36,738 nt of DNA, from the NCBI GenBank assembly GCA_032718475.1, contig JAUCBJ010004038.1:1-36738 (forward strand). The letters are read 5' to 3'. Below are positions 9,917 to 19,976 of this stretch, piece by piece (the stretch's first letter is position 1; the number at the start of each line of letters is the position of its first letter). The notes below the pieces were generated by a model. That model ran no database searches, was not told where the DNA came from, and saw only the letters and a list, made by a program, of their open reading frames with translations. Origin of the DNA: Nemertoderma westbladi (lineage: Eukaryota; Xenacoelomorpha; Nemertodermatida; Nemertodermatidae). The translations under genes were made by a program, and so were the position numbers.

Positions 9917-10544
9917 ATCACCCAACATTACTATGTATAGATCAATGCAGCTCAATATATTAGTAAAGGTATCGTCTGATTAGCTTTCCTACACATGACC
10001 TCTTATCCTTGTAGTTGTTTATTTATTTACACTATTTTTTGTTGAGTAAATCTTTCTGATAGGGGGGACTTACTCTGGACGAGCGCAACGATTGAACGAC
10101 GCGTATAATAATTAAGACGAGTACGGCGTTGATTATATTCATATACACCACCTGGCTTTGCATATTTAACGTGCGATTGGAAATAAGTTCGTTCTACCCT
10201 TCCGTGGGTGGTAGATGTCACGGTTATGTATTGGTGGTTGAGAAGGGTGGGGGGGGGGGATTAAAAGGGGTGAACACGTACTGTCCCCCTTTCATTGATT
10301 GATTGGTGGTGTGGGTAAATTTCTCAAAACCTGATTTTGTGATACAGTCGCTTAATTTTAATTTGTATCTCATAACTGGACCTCGTGCTGCGCGAAGGCC
10401 CCACGAACGTGTTCTTTTTGTTTTCCAGTACTGACTCTGACAGCAAGTACAGAAGTACCGTGGTACAGTGGTTCAGTACAGATACCGTAGCTGAGTACTG
10501 GAGTAGGCAAGGTGCAAGGCCTAACGCAGTTTTTCTTGCACGCA
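9917..10544 (+). promoter_or_regulatory. Upstream region of the FKBP8-like gene
   Basis: The promoter and 5' leader must lie here, unless there is a more distant untranslated exon. An in-frame stop (TAG, 10488-10490) precedes the first ATG, so the coding start is closed on the 5' side. I see no convincing TATA box, and the transcription start is not determinable from sequence alone. Several gtac/agtac words cluster at 10423-10502. Confidence 0.4.
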
Positions 10545-12581
10545 ATGGAAATTGAAACGGTTGATACTCCGTCGGTTATCATGAACGGAACAAACTGCGA
10601 ACCGCAAACTGAAATCGTCCAGGATGGGCTAAGCGTCTCCAACACAAACGAAACCCCGCCTACCGGAACCGGCAGTTGCAGCTTATTCGCGACTCATGGA
10701 AACGACACCGCTGCATCGGTACCAGTAGATATCAACGGGGATCTGTCTCAGGGGGATATACTAATAGACGATAAACTGGATAACTACCACGATATCTCAT
10801 CAAAATCGCTGTCAGAGCAACATTTAACGGAGGATAGCGAGACAGATAATAATAGATCTGCCTCGCAGCCGACTGCCTCTCTTGGAGACAGTGTGGTTCT
10901 GTTGCATGACGATGACGTCATTTGTCTCGATTCCCCGGACAAAGTTCATTCCCCGTATCAAAGAGATTTGTCGGTTTCCCCGGGTGACGTGACTGTTGTT
11001 TACGACCAGGGAGATAAAATAAAAACACATATAAGTGACGGAATAGGATCTGAGAACGATAAAAATGAAACAGAAAACGTTAAGAATGAACCTGAAAACT
11101 ATAACATTGAACCACAAGACGATAAAAATTGGCAAGAAAAATATGAAATTGAACAAGAAAACGATGAAATTGAACAAGAACACGATGAAATTGAACCAAA
11201 TGAAACTTACAATGGAATCCCTGACCGCGAAACTGAAGTTCTACAAGAAAGAAACGATAAACTACAGCGACTTGCGACCCCTGCCGACTTCCCTATGGAC
11301 GTCCCAGAAGAATCAGTTGACCTCCAGACAGGGGACGTCCCACTAGAAGAGCCAGACGTCCCAGTAGAGGTCCCAGACGTCCCAGTAGAGGTCCCAGACA
11401 TCCCAGTAGAGGACCCAGACCTCACACTAGAGGACCCAGGCGTCCCAGTAGAGGTCCCAGACGTCCCACTAGAGGACCCAGACGTTCCAGTAGAGGTCCC
11501 AGACGTCCCACTAGAGGACCCGGACTTCCCAGTAGAGGTCCCAGACATCCCAGTAGAGGTCCCAGACATCCCAGTAGAGGACCCAGACATCCCAGTAGAG
11601 GACCCAGACATCCCAGTAGACCTCCCTTGGACGGACGTCCTAAACAACGGACTCATCAAGAAACGCATAATAACCCCGGGTGAGGGCTCTACACCACGCC
11701 GCTACGCCAACTGCGTTATCAGCTACAGCGAGACGCTCCCTAACGGAACTCGGATCTCCTGCACGGAGAACCGCACCGTGGCGGTCGGGGAGGCGGCCTG
11801 GGTGCCCGTCTGGGACGTGGTGGCGCCCACACTGCGTAGCGGCGAGCGCTGTGAGCTGGACGTGGCCCCCCGCTACGCGTACGGGCCCCTCGGACTGCCC
11901 CCGGAGGTGCCCCCGGACACGCGGATGCGGTTCGAGTTGCGCCTGCATTCCTTATCCCCCGAGACGGATTACGCCGCTCTCTCGCAGAACCAACGCGTGT
12001 TAGCGGCGGATTCGAGACGCGACAGAGGGAACCACTGGTTCACCCGAGGGGAGTATCTACACGCGATAACTAGCTACTCACGGGCCGTGAGTGTCTTAAA
12101 GAAAGTAGAGAAAGATGTTGACAACTCGAAAGAAATTAAAGATTTATTGGTCGTCTGTTTAAAGAATATGGCTGCAGCTCAATTAAAGACAGAAGCGTAC
12201 GACGCTTGCTTGTTCAGTTGTAACGCGGCTCTCGATTTAGAACCAAATGACACTAAAGCTTTGTTTCGTAAAGGGAAAGTTTTAGCGTTAAAAGGTTTAA
12301 TTGGTGAGGCGGTTTCCACTCTGAAAGCGGCTCTCAAACAGGATCCCAGCAATAAGATAATCCATAAGGAGCTATCCGAGCTGGTTCGCAAGCAGACAGC
12401 CCAGCGGGGAGCCGAGAAGGAGTTGTACAGTAAGATGTTCGGTGTAGCGGGAGCCCAACCGACGGTCGGCGGTGGGGGTAATCCCGGTTGGTTCACTTGG
12501 ACTCGGGTTGGCTGGGGCGTGGCCACGGCGGTGCTCGCTGTCGCAGCCATAGCCGCAACTAAGTTGATACACCGAATGTAG
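10545..12581 (+). CDS. FKBP8: FKBP8/FKBP38-like tail-anchored immunophilin, single exon
   Basis: 678-residue protein. ATG 10545 is the first ATG after an in-frame stop and has G at -3 and +4. Residues 1-361 are acidic and low-complexity, with charged repeats (about 170-220) and fourteen proline/acid heptads (264-361). Residues ~362-470 form an FKBP fold starting WTDVLNNGLIKK, with YAYGPLG in the usual Y-G-x-x-G loop. Active-site aromatic positions look altered, as in vertebrate FKBP38. Three TPR units follow (~490-525, 534-567, 569-601; NMAAAQLK and ALFRKGKVLA are family signatures). The protein ends in a hydrophobic tail anchor (~656-673) and KLIHRM. Vertebrate FKBP8 sits on the outer mitochondrial membrane and ER, binds Hsp90 and Bcl-2, and acts in apoptosis and mitophagy; the same role here is inference. 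The N-terminal extension makes it longer than the ~410-residue vertebrate form. The gene is nested in a collagen intron on the opposite strand and has no intron in its coding region. Confidence 0.93.
   Translation: MEIETVDTPSVIMNGTNCEPQTEIVQDGLSVSNTNETPPTGTGSCSLFATHGNDTAASVPVDINGDLSQGDILIDDKLDNYHDISSKSLSEQHLTEDSETDNNRSASQPTASLGDSVVLLHDDDVICLDSPDKVHSPYQRDLSVSPGDVTVVYDQGDKIKTHISDGIGSENDKNETENVKNEPENYNIEPQDDKNWQEKYEIEQENDEIEQEHDEIEPNETYNGIPDRETEVLQERNDKLQRLATPADFPMDVPEESVDLQTGDVPLEEPDVPVEVPDVPVEVPDIPVEDPDLTLEDPGVPVEVPDVPLEDPDVPVEVPDVPLEDPDFPVEVPDIPVEVPDIPVEDPDIPVEDPDIPVDLPWTDVLNNGLIKKRIITPGEGSTPRRYANCVISYSETLPNGTRISCTENRTVAVGEAAWVPVWDVVAPTLRSGERCELDVAPRYAYGPLGLPPEVPPDTRMRFELRLHSLSPETDYAALSQNQRVLAADSRRDRGNHWFTRGEYLHAITSYSRAVSVLKKVEKDVDNSKEIKDLLVVCLKNMAAAQLKTEAYDACLFSCNAALDLEPNDTKALFRKGKVLALKGLIGEAVSTLKAALKQDPSNKIIHKELSELVRKQTAQRGAEKELYSKMFGVAGAQPTVGGGGNPGWFTWTRVGWGVATAVLAVAAIAATKLIHRM
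11334..11627 (+). repeat. 21-bp coding minisatellite, 14 heptads
   Basis: Fourteen in-frame 21-bp units encode heptads of the form D-[VIFL]-P-[VL]-E-[VD]-P, just before the FKBP domain. The third-position pattern and whole-unit similarity (cccagacgtcccagtagag) show expansion by tandem duplication. Copy number is probably polymorphic. Confidence 0.93.
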
Positions 12582-12682
12582 AACGTTGGTGGCGTTGTAG
12601 TAAGGAGAGTGAGTAGCTGTCACGGAATTATCGCACTCACACCGCTTCGGCTTGGATCAAATCGGATTCACGTTACACGTGT

Positions 12683-12688
12683 AATAAA
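12683..12688 (+). terminator. Likely polyadenylation signal of the FKBP8-like gene
   Basis: AATAAA lies 101 bp after the stop codon, on the coding strand, giving a short 3' UTR. The actual cleavage site is not visible; further AT-rich hexamers downstream could also serve. Confidence 0.55.
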
Positions 12689-13379
12689 ACTATTTGCAAC
12701 TGACTCTATTTCCCTTCTAGTAGTAACTAACTGTGCTATATGTAATGCAATTATTATAAGTATTGCGGAGTTGATTTGTAATTCAGTTTTGATTAAAAAC
12801 AATTCGATATTTATTATCGCATGCTAATTAATATCCCCCCTATTGGATAATAATAATTATATAAATAACTTTATAATTTACTACGGAAATAATATAAATA
12901 ATAAATATAGTTTCAGTTTATCTACTATTTCATTTTAATTTCCTTCCATTTTATTAAATATCTATGAACAAACCCAGGTTACAGAGGGGATTAATCTAAC
13001 CAAAACAATAAACGAATTAGTATATGTTATAATATAGAGATAAGAGCTAAAAAACCCTACAAATTCATCATATTTACCAGAGTATAGCGTATATAGGTTA
13101 TACCACCCGCCTAGGGTCACAAGTAAAATTAGTGAAAAAAGTATAAACAGTGAAGCGGCCCAGACCACATCGCACAAACGGTTTCATATTATTATTATTT
13201 GTCGTATGTGTTTATTCACAATAACTGATAGTAACCGACCCAGTAAATGTAATCGATTCGCTTCACGACCGAACGTTTTAGTTGGGACGTTTTGTGGGAC
13301 TTTTTATACTGATAAAGTTAACTTTATTATACATTTATTTTATGAATTAACATACGGTACATTATCACCACCCACTAAC
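12689..13379. other. Intronic sequence downstream of the nested gene
   Basis: AT-rich, with no open frame or RNA gene I can support. There is no obvious genomic poly(A) tract or target duplication at the 3' end of the FKBP8-like gene. Confidence 0.6.
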
Positions 13380-13523
13380 CGTTCCTTCCCGGTTCTCCAT
13401 TGGCTCCCGGCTCGCCACTCCTCCCACCTTTCCCGGATTCTCCCTTATCCCCTTTAATTCCTTCAACATCGGCTCCCCCTGGGGCTCCACGGTCACCAGA
13501 CTTCCCAGGATCTCCTTTATCTC
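13380..13523 (-). CDS. Collagen exon, Gly-X-Y
   Basis: A 144-nt exon, acceptor TTTACTTCAG, donor AACG/GTTAGT, phase 1 in and phase 1 out. It encodes (G)DK GDP GKS GDR GAP GGA DVE GIK GDK GES GKG GRS GEP GAN GEP GRN. DVE is a one-triplet imperfection. It matches the phase of 16464-16619 upstream and 3696-3809 downstream, across the intron that hosts the FKBP8-like gene. Confidence 0.92.
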
Positions 13524-13894
13524 CTGAAGTAAATAAAATTACGAACCAATAAATTTACTTTCAATTTCCGAATAAAGTAAACTAAATATACCAGTCAATA
13601 TAGTCTATATAAATAATATAGCCTATGGCACCAAAATAAATTCAATCTAAAACATAAAATGTCTATAAAATATATTTTAGCGGATCATATTTCTTCGTGG
13701 AAATTTTAGAGAAAATTGTATCGAATTGAAGTCTAACTTATTTCGAATCAAGTTGCCAATGAAATTCAGAATTTGACACGTTTTTATTTTGAATAACTTT
13801 GAGCGATGTAAATAAATTAAATTTTTTAGCCGCTTTGTGTACAACCGCAGCCAATTGGCGGTTGTGGCTATTGAATGTTTTAGCAGTTAAATAA
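13524..13894. other. Intronic sequence without recognised feature
   Basis: AT-rich. A small inverted repeat (caaccgc…gcggttg, about 13842-13866) could form a short hairpin. Otherwise nothing is recognised. Confidence 0.55.
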
Positions 13895-16235
13895 ATATGG
13901 GTCAATAAGCTTAAAAGTGGCCAATGGTTTGTCCGGAAGTTACGATATAATTTTAAATGCTTTAATTTATTCTTATATAATAAAGTTATATATTATTCTG
14001 TAGCTAATTTATTTGCGCAGCTTACGCACTAAAATTTATCAAAATCTGTAAAGGCAGTCAGAAGATATGCCCCATCAAAGACTGAAATATCGTGAAAATC
14101 AGTTGTCCCTTACATGACAAGACCACAAACAACTGTAAATTTTATCACCCCAAGTGGCAAATATATAGAAAACCTATATATTGTTGGGAAGCTTAGATGT
14201 TTTGCTTTCTTTTCCGATATATTTCAGGCCATAATATTCATGTTGAAACATTTGAGATCGATACATAAAATGGGCATGGATTTTTCAATTTTTGTGTCAC
14301 ATCTGTAACATTTACGTCTAGAATCTGAAGTAGTAACTGTAGGTTTACAGTTTTGATATATTTAGAATCTACAGGGTTTCTAACATATATAGGCCAAATA
14401 TCACATACAAAGGGTAAGGTAATCTCATTTGGGAAGCATTTATGTTTAACAAAGTCAATATAGAAAGCATAAACGTCCATATCTGTAACGCTACAAATGT
14501 GGCCATAGATTTTGATAATATTAATCTCATACAAGTATAATGGTACGTGTGGAAAGGCAATTTTAATTTATGCCGCATCAACCCCAAGAGTTAATGTGAT
14601 AAATAAACACCTATGATGTATGGCGGTGGAAAGCGTTTTTGTCAACCATCTGTAACGCGTCACCGTTACAGTGCAGTGCGTTACAGATAGGGCATGTCTC
14701 ATCTGTAACGCATTATATAACCAGTTATCGATGCGTTACAGACTGTAGGTTTTCAGTCCAATCTATATGACAGTCCTATCTGTAACGGAGTGTCACCCTG
14801 AAATACAATAAGGCATCACTGTCAATATTTGAATGCCTACGCGTTTGATACGTTCTTCGTCTTCCTACTGACATCCTAACTGCTCATGGTAATGTGGTAG
14901 TGTAAGATGGGTAAGTGTAAAACGCGGAACCGGATGCAGGATCCGGATCGGTTCTCGAATTTTGAGGTTAAAACGCGGATCCGGGTTTTCATGAAATCCG
15001 GAAATGAGTGCAAAATGCGAATTCAATCTAATTTGAATTCGCAAGTGTTACTGGATCCTCCCGTAAGGGGAGTAAAACACGGATTCATGTTTATCTCTAT
15101 CCGGGAAGAAGTGATTGTGGATTCTAGGGAGTAAAGCGCAGATTCACTTCACATATGAAATTGTATGAATCCAGAGCTTCTGGGTCCGTGGTAAATAATT
15201 TAAGAATTAATTGCAAATATATACAATCTCCATCTTATAAATTATAAAAGTAGGCCTTTAAATAAAATGTGCTTTCTGCAGAATTTCGCTTTATTTCGTT
15301 TAGAATTGTAGAAGATACATTTCCTACAAACAGTGTTTTTTTAACATACAATATATTGTACAGACGGTACTTTGCCCTGTTTCGTTTTGCGTTTTTCGTT
15401 ATTAGGCTTCCCTGCATAGGCGCGTAATTTATTACAACAATGCTGATAGCAATGATCCTCATAGCATATAAAAGGCCTATGCCCTATATTTTACTATCAA
15501 TTTCTACATCATTGGCTTAACATCACTCACTGACTTACATGAAGGACTTGTGCATTACTTATATTATTGTGATAAGTTTAGTCAGATCCGTTTATTGGAT
15601 GTGGTAATAGACTTCTCTGAATCAGTTGCAGAGAAACGCCAGGGAGCGGTTAAATAAGTACAGAGGAAAAATGGACCTCGGTTGTTATACAGAGTATTTT
15701 AAACAAGCATATAAAAAGCGGCGCGATAAAGAAAATTTAACACGAGATAAAAAAAACTCGTGTAAAACAAGATTATCGGTTACACAGAAAAATGTTAATG
15801 AAAAACTTTTTATGTTTATTGGAAATCATGTGTATTAAGTACATATAATTTAAGGGATGCGATGGTTATGGGCAGATATCGCTGTTTGTTACAGATGTTT
15901 GTCCAATAAATTACCTTATTGTCGAAGCAATAAGTTATAAATACTGCAAAATCCATATAACATAATTACCGTTACAGATGGCCGTTACAGACGTTTGTCC
16001 CAAAAATGTCATCACTGTAATGCGTTACAGTGGTAGACAAAAACGTTACAGATATGACATTAGTTTTTGCCATATATCTCCCTTTGAGCAGCGCGTCATG
16101 CTCTCCCTCTACCATCACAAGATTCGCCATGAAATTATCTTTCGAATGGTGTATGGTATGGCACTAATTTCCGACAAAAATTTTTTGGTCAATTTGTACC
16201 CCCTTTTGGCCACTTTTAAGCTTATTGACCCATAT
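13895..16235. mobile_element. Candidate foldback-type element 3
   Basis: An exact 30-bp inverted repeat (13895-13924 and 16206-16235, beginning ATATGGGTCAATAAGC when read inward) bounds 2.34 kb. Inside, the word CTGTAACG and its complement recur in opposite orientations: forward at about 14300-14790 and reversed at 15885-16060. They include the longer pair GTTTTTGTCAACCA…CTGTAACG against its inverse at 16030-16050. No transposase frame is present, and I could not find a flanking target duplication, so the true ends may differ. The middle (14920-15160) has a few aaaacgcggatccgg-like repeats. Confidence 0.55.
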
Positions 16236-16463
16236 TGGTTTGTAAATATCCCGTTATAAAGTTGTCGATAATTCTAATTCAACAGATTATTGTATGCCGC
16301 TCATATCTTTCTGATCTCATAAAAACATTATCTTATTTCACATTGCGGAATTATGAAATATAAATCAAATTTATACGGGGATTTACTAAAGGGATTTAGC
16401 TTGTCTCGTGTTGTTGAAACAAAAAAAAGCGATCAACTATACAACCTCCCTGTCGTTATTCAC

Positions 16464-16619
16464 CTTTTGATCCATCTCTCCCATCTTCACCCCGGTCTCC
16501 TCTCTCTCCCGTCGACTCCCCTTTACGCCCCTTACTCCCTTTATCCCCCTTGTTTCCTTCAGCACCAGGCGGTCCATCAACACCATTGTATCCAGGTGGT
16601 CCATCTATCCCCTTATGAC
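16464..16619 (-). CDS. Collagen exon, Gly-X-Y
   Basis: A 156-nt exon, acceptor TTTCTCGCAG, donor TCAAAAG/GTGAAT, phase 1 in and out. It encodes (G)HK GID GPP GYN GVD GPP GAE GNK GDK GSK GRK GES, then one extra Thr, then GER GDR GED GRD GSK. The extra residue makes a four-residue unit GEST, a short helix interruption. Strongly charged K/E/D content is shared with the other exons. Confidence 0.92.
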
Positions 16620-17809
16620 CTGCGAGAAAGTAAATTCGTTAAACAACATAACAAAAAAGTAAAGTAAATTTTCTTTCGCCGTTAGGCCAGGGATTACGCA
16701 GAAAGTATGACGACTTAAAGGACGCATATATCCTCCTTTGTGAAAAAAAGTCACCATAACTTTTTCTCTATTTTTTTTTCAAAATTCTGTTCGTTCATTT
16801 TATTGCACAGTTTCTGAGCATTCCAAATAAAAAAACAGATTGAAAATTGGCTCACAAATGGCGGAGAAAACGTGTTTCCCATTTTTTACTAGGTTCAAAA
16901 AATCGTTTTGAGTGAAATCGCTTTTAGAGTTCGGTTATAATAATTCAAACCTTCCCGGATTTTTTCCCTTTTCCTTTGTAGTGTTTTTCGAATCAATCTT
17001 TGGTGCAAATTTTGTACCTAATAAAAAGTAACAAACAAAACCAAATTGGCAACATAACAAAATTGATTTTAACAATATTTAGCAGGATGAAAGAAAGCCT
17101 TCGCGCAGCACGTGAAATTAAGTGAAGCCTTATTTATAGAACAAATATTACTTTCTTATTAGAATATTAGAGTATTACACATATGACTAACATGAAACTT
17201 GAATTAAGACTAATACAAAACAAAATAAGTAGTTCTGAAATCATTTACTAGAGGATAGATGTTAACTTTTTATTACTATTAAGAAAGGTTAACTTTTCCC
17301 CTCTATGGAATAAAACGCTACTTTTCATATTTTAGTTTTCACAATAATCACAAGTTTTCACTTTCTTTCACAAACTTTCACAAGTTTTTACTTCGTTTTC
17401 ACTGTTAGGGTTTTTCTGGATGGTGATTTCATTTCCAATGACAGTTTTTTCGTTTGATGGCAGCCAAACTGTATGTTTGGTTATCCGAATGTCAGTAATA
17501 TTTTGACAGACTGACTCACAGACCGACATCCACAAAGACAGACACGACGTCGTTAAATGTAAAAACTGACTTCAGAAATGAAATCTCTGACCAAGAAAAC
17601 CCGTAGAACGGAAATTTTAGCTGGGTTGTATGCTTGCTTACATTTCGACAGACTGACCGACAGACAGAGAAATGTTCAGACAGACATATAGCAGTCTAGA
17701 TTCTGCAAAATATTAGAACTGACTCGGGAAATTAAGTTACAGAATTAAAACACGGTAACAAAAGTTATAGTTATAGTAGCTATAGTTATAGTTAGTAGTA
17801 TATAGCCCT
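16620..17809. other. Collagen intron segment with simple repeats
   Basis: No gene. It contains short simple sequence: (tttcacaagt)-like words at 17336-17396, gacagac/gaccgac words at 17508-17692, and (ttatag)n at 17764-17792 leading into the tRNA-like element. Confidence 0.6.
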
Positions 17810-17885
17810 GGTCCCCATGAGGGGGTTGAACCCACGACCTCCGGGAGATGTGAATTCAATGAAACCTCTACACCAAAATGGGACC
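17810..17885 (-). mobile_element. tRNA-like sequence (tRNA pseudogene or SINE head)
   Basis: A 76-nt stretch with an A box TGGTGTAGAGG (17865-17875) and a B box GGGTTCAACCC (17823-17833). Its ends can pair as an imperfect acceptor stem (GGTCCCAT with ATGGGGACC, one bulged base). The T arm is good, but the anticodon arm does not form a clean five-pair stem, so no isotype is assigned. A decayed tRNA or SINE head is more likely than a working tRNA gene. Confidence 0.6.
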
Positions 17886-18207
17886 GACCAATCACGAAAT
17901 TTAGGTTTTGGATTAACCGGAACGACGTTTTTCGTGGTGTGTTCATAATTACAGGGTTAATTTTGCCGGGTTACAGGATTAATTAATTTTCGTTTTCTTA
18001 TATCCACGTGGTGAAAGATCTTGGGATCGTGGGAAGGGACTTACGTGGTGAAAGACCCTTCCTTGCCTTTATTAACCCTGTAATCATAAAATTGTAACTT
18101 TTAAAAATACATTTTATTTCCATTCTAGGTACTTGTAGGCCTAATCTACAAGGGAGTGCTTGTTGGTTTGCACCACCATCATTGGCGTTCTCCAACAGCT
18201 GTCTAAC

Positions 18208-18375
18208 CTTTCGGCCCAATGTCACCCTTAGCTCCTGGCTGCCCCCTTTCTCCATCATCTCCGCGCGGCCCTGGCCGGCCGGGTCCACCTGTACCTTCAC
18301 CAACACCTGGTTCACCTTTGACCCCAGATTCACCTTTATATCCTTTATCTCCCTTCAATGAGAGTCCATCGCGAC
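18208..18375 (-). CDS. Collagen exon, Gly-X-Y
   Basis: A 168-nt exon, acceptor TTGATTATTTAG, donor CCGAAAG/GTTAGA, phase 1 in and out. It encodes (G)[60 protein letters not shown] and GVGEGT are helix interruptions. It is the last exon before the 17.4-kb intron with the giant satellite, and its phase agrees with the exon at 35777-35852. Confidence 0.92.
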
Positions 18376-18407
18376 CTAAATAATCAATAAAAAGTATCAG
18401 GCGTCGC

Positions 18408-19225
18408 TCGGGTTAAAAGTGGGGTCCCATAGGGTAGCATTGCGGAGTCCTAATGTTCATGGGATTTGTCAACGATGTTCCAGATTTCATCACCAACCTT
18501 ATTTATATTTTAGTGGTTGACGTGAAAAACAGTTGTATTTTGTACCCAATCCCTTCACTGACATCAGGACATCTGCAATTTGATTTGGAAGTAGGGCCTA
18601 CTCAATGCATGGAGAGATACTTGCATAGGTTTTTTTCTACCTTGACAAGTGCAAAATAATGCAAATTGGAAGAAATAACCCCAAATTCGTGTACAAGCTT
18701 GGGTCATCTACAATTAAACAAACATCCAATTAGAAGGACCTAGGTGTGATCTTTGAAAGTGATTTTCAATTTGACAGCCACCTTGCAACAATTACATAGA
18801 AGGAGAACACGGTTCATGGTTTAATGTTTCGAAGCTTCAGGAATTTAGACAAGTAATGCTTACCAGCTTATACAAATCTCTGGTCCGTCCAGTTTTAGAA
18901 TACGTTTCTCCTGTCTGGTTCCCATTCTATATAAAATCGGTCAAATACAACTCCTCGAATCAGTTCAAAGACGTGCAACCCGCCTCATTAAAAATATAAG
19001 GGACATGACATATCGAGAACGTCTCCGCTATCTTGGTCTCTATCCTACTCTGGAGTATCGTCGTCTACGCGCAGACTTAATCCAAACATATCGCATGTTA
19101 ACTGACATCGATGCTGTAGACTGGCGACATTTTTCTCAGGTCTCGAACTCTAATAATCGCGGAAAATCGCCGAACAATGTTATCACATCAGTATCTGTGA
19201 ACGCTTTCAAGTCATAACTCAATAA
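18408..19225 (+). mobile_element. Dead LINE reverse transcriptase fragment, 3' part
   Basis: With frame changes and stops, the plus strand reads the late palm and thumb of a LINE reverse transcriptase: GVP*GS (18412-18430), FVNDVPD (18465-18485), LTSLYKSLVRPVLEYVSPVW (about 18858-18920). The frame at 19005-19217 then gives TYRERLRYLGLYPTLEYRRLRADLIQTYRM in pieces, the usual C-terminal region of CR1/L2/Jockey-like ORF2. Several frameshifts and stop codons make it non-functional. It is 5'-truncated and lies antisense to the collagen gene. Confidence 0.85.
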
Positions 19226-19767
19226 TTACTATAAAGACCAAACCATACTATAAAGTTCACACCATCCTGGTGGTACTAAACAGGTGGCTGAACCAGAATC
19301 TACTAAACCTTTATAATAATTTCGACCCCTATTTTTGATCGAAGATTGTGCAAATGTGCATACTCCCAATTGTTCATAGATAACCGAATTTATTGATTAT
19401 AGCGTACTTTTAGTAACACTTTTCTAACCTTCGTAGTAACATTATTTTATATATTTTTATTATTTTTAACATGTTTTATTTTGTTTTATCAGGTCGTCAT
19501 GTAATACAGTAGTAAAGTATACACAGTTGCATTTGGCTGTAACGAAATTTGGAACAACTTCAATTTCATTTAAATTGAATCAATTCAATTTTCTTTTAAT
19601 TCAATTTAAATTTTACAATTTTAATTTTATGTATTGTATTTATTTGATAGCAAAACTTTTGCCTGACATATCATAACTTAATTCTGTGAATATTGTTAGC
19701 CTTATTTTAGTCTAATAATACTAAACTTTAGTTGATTTCTGGAGAATTACGATTGCTTGAAATACTA
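19226..19767. other. LINE 3' flank and AT-rich intron
   Basis: This stretch may include the LINE's 3' untranslated tail. Words such as caatttcatttaaattgaat near 19560-19620 form small inverted repeats. No gene is seen. Confidence 0.5.
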
Positions 19768-19811
19768 TTTAGTTACCGAAAAAGAAAAAAAAAAAAATTT
19801 AGTTACCGAAA
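19768..19811 (+). mobile_element. Poly(A)-only insertion between 14-bp direct repeats
   Basis: TTTAGTTACCGAAA occurs at 19768-19781 and again at 19798-19811, separated only by 16 nt of A with one G. This is what a retroposon looks like when only its tail was copied: target duplication, tail, target duplication. Alternatively it is a small tandem duplication around an A run. Confidence 0.6.
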
Positions 19812-19976
19812 TAGTTTTTAAGGTTTACTTATTTTAATTATGCATCCATAATATTTTACTTGTTCCTTTAGATTTCTTAATGTCTGTATGTTCATTTTCT
19901 GTTTTATGGGCACCATAAGCTTTGTTTTCTTGCCACTTAATTTTATAAATGAAATGAATAATAAAATATAGTGGAG

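Larger units (their letters stand above)
3810..13379 (-). other. 9.6-kb collagen intron hosting a nested gene and mobile elements
   Basis: Interval between two phase-compatible collagen exons. It contains a 17-T run at 3897-3913, a LINE fragment, an inverted SINE pair, a foldback element, a perfect hairpin, an 8-bp microsatellite and the FKBP8-like gene on the opposite strand, each listed separately. I searched it for further C-rich nonamer patterns (antisense Gly-X-Y) and found none, so no exon seems to be missed, though a very short exon with phase 1 at both ends could escape notice. Confidence 0.7.

Noticed and set aside
11207-11668. 153-codon Ser/Gly/Thr-rich frame on the minus strand
   Set aside because: Antisense shadow of the FKBP8 heptad repeat.
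11680-12003. 107-codon alternative frame on the plus strand
   Set aside because: Out-of-frame shadow within the GC-rich FKBP domain.
17810-17885. Functional tRNA gene
   Set aside because: Imperfect acceptor stem and no clean anticodon stem; a pseudogene or SINE head fits better.
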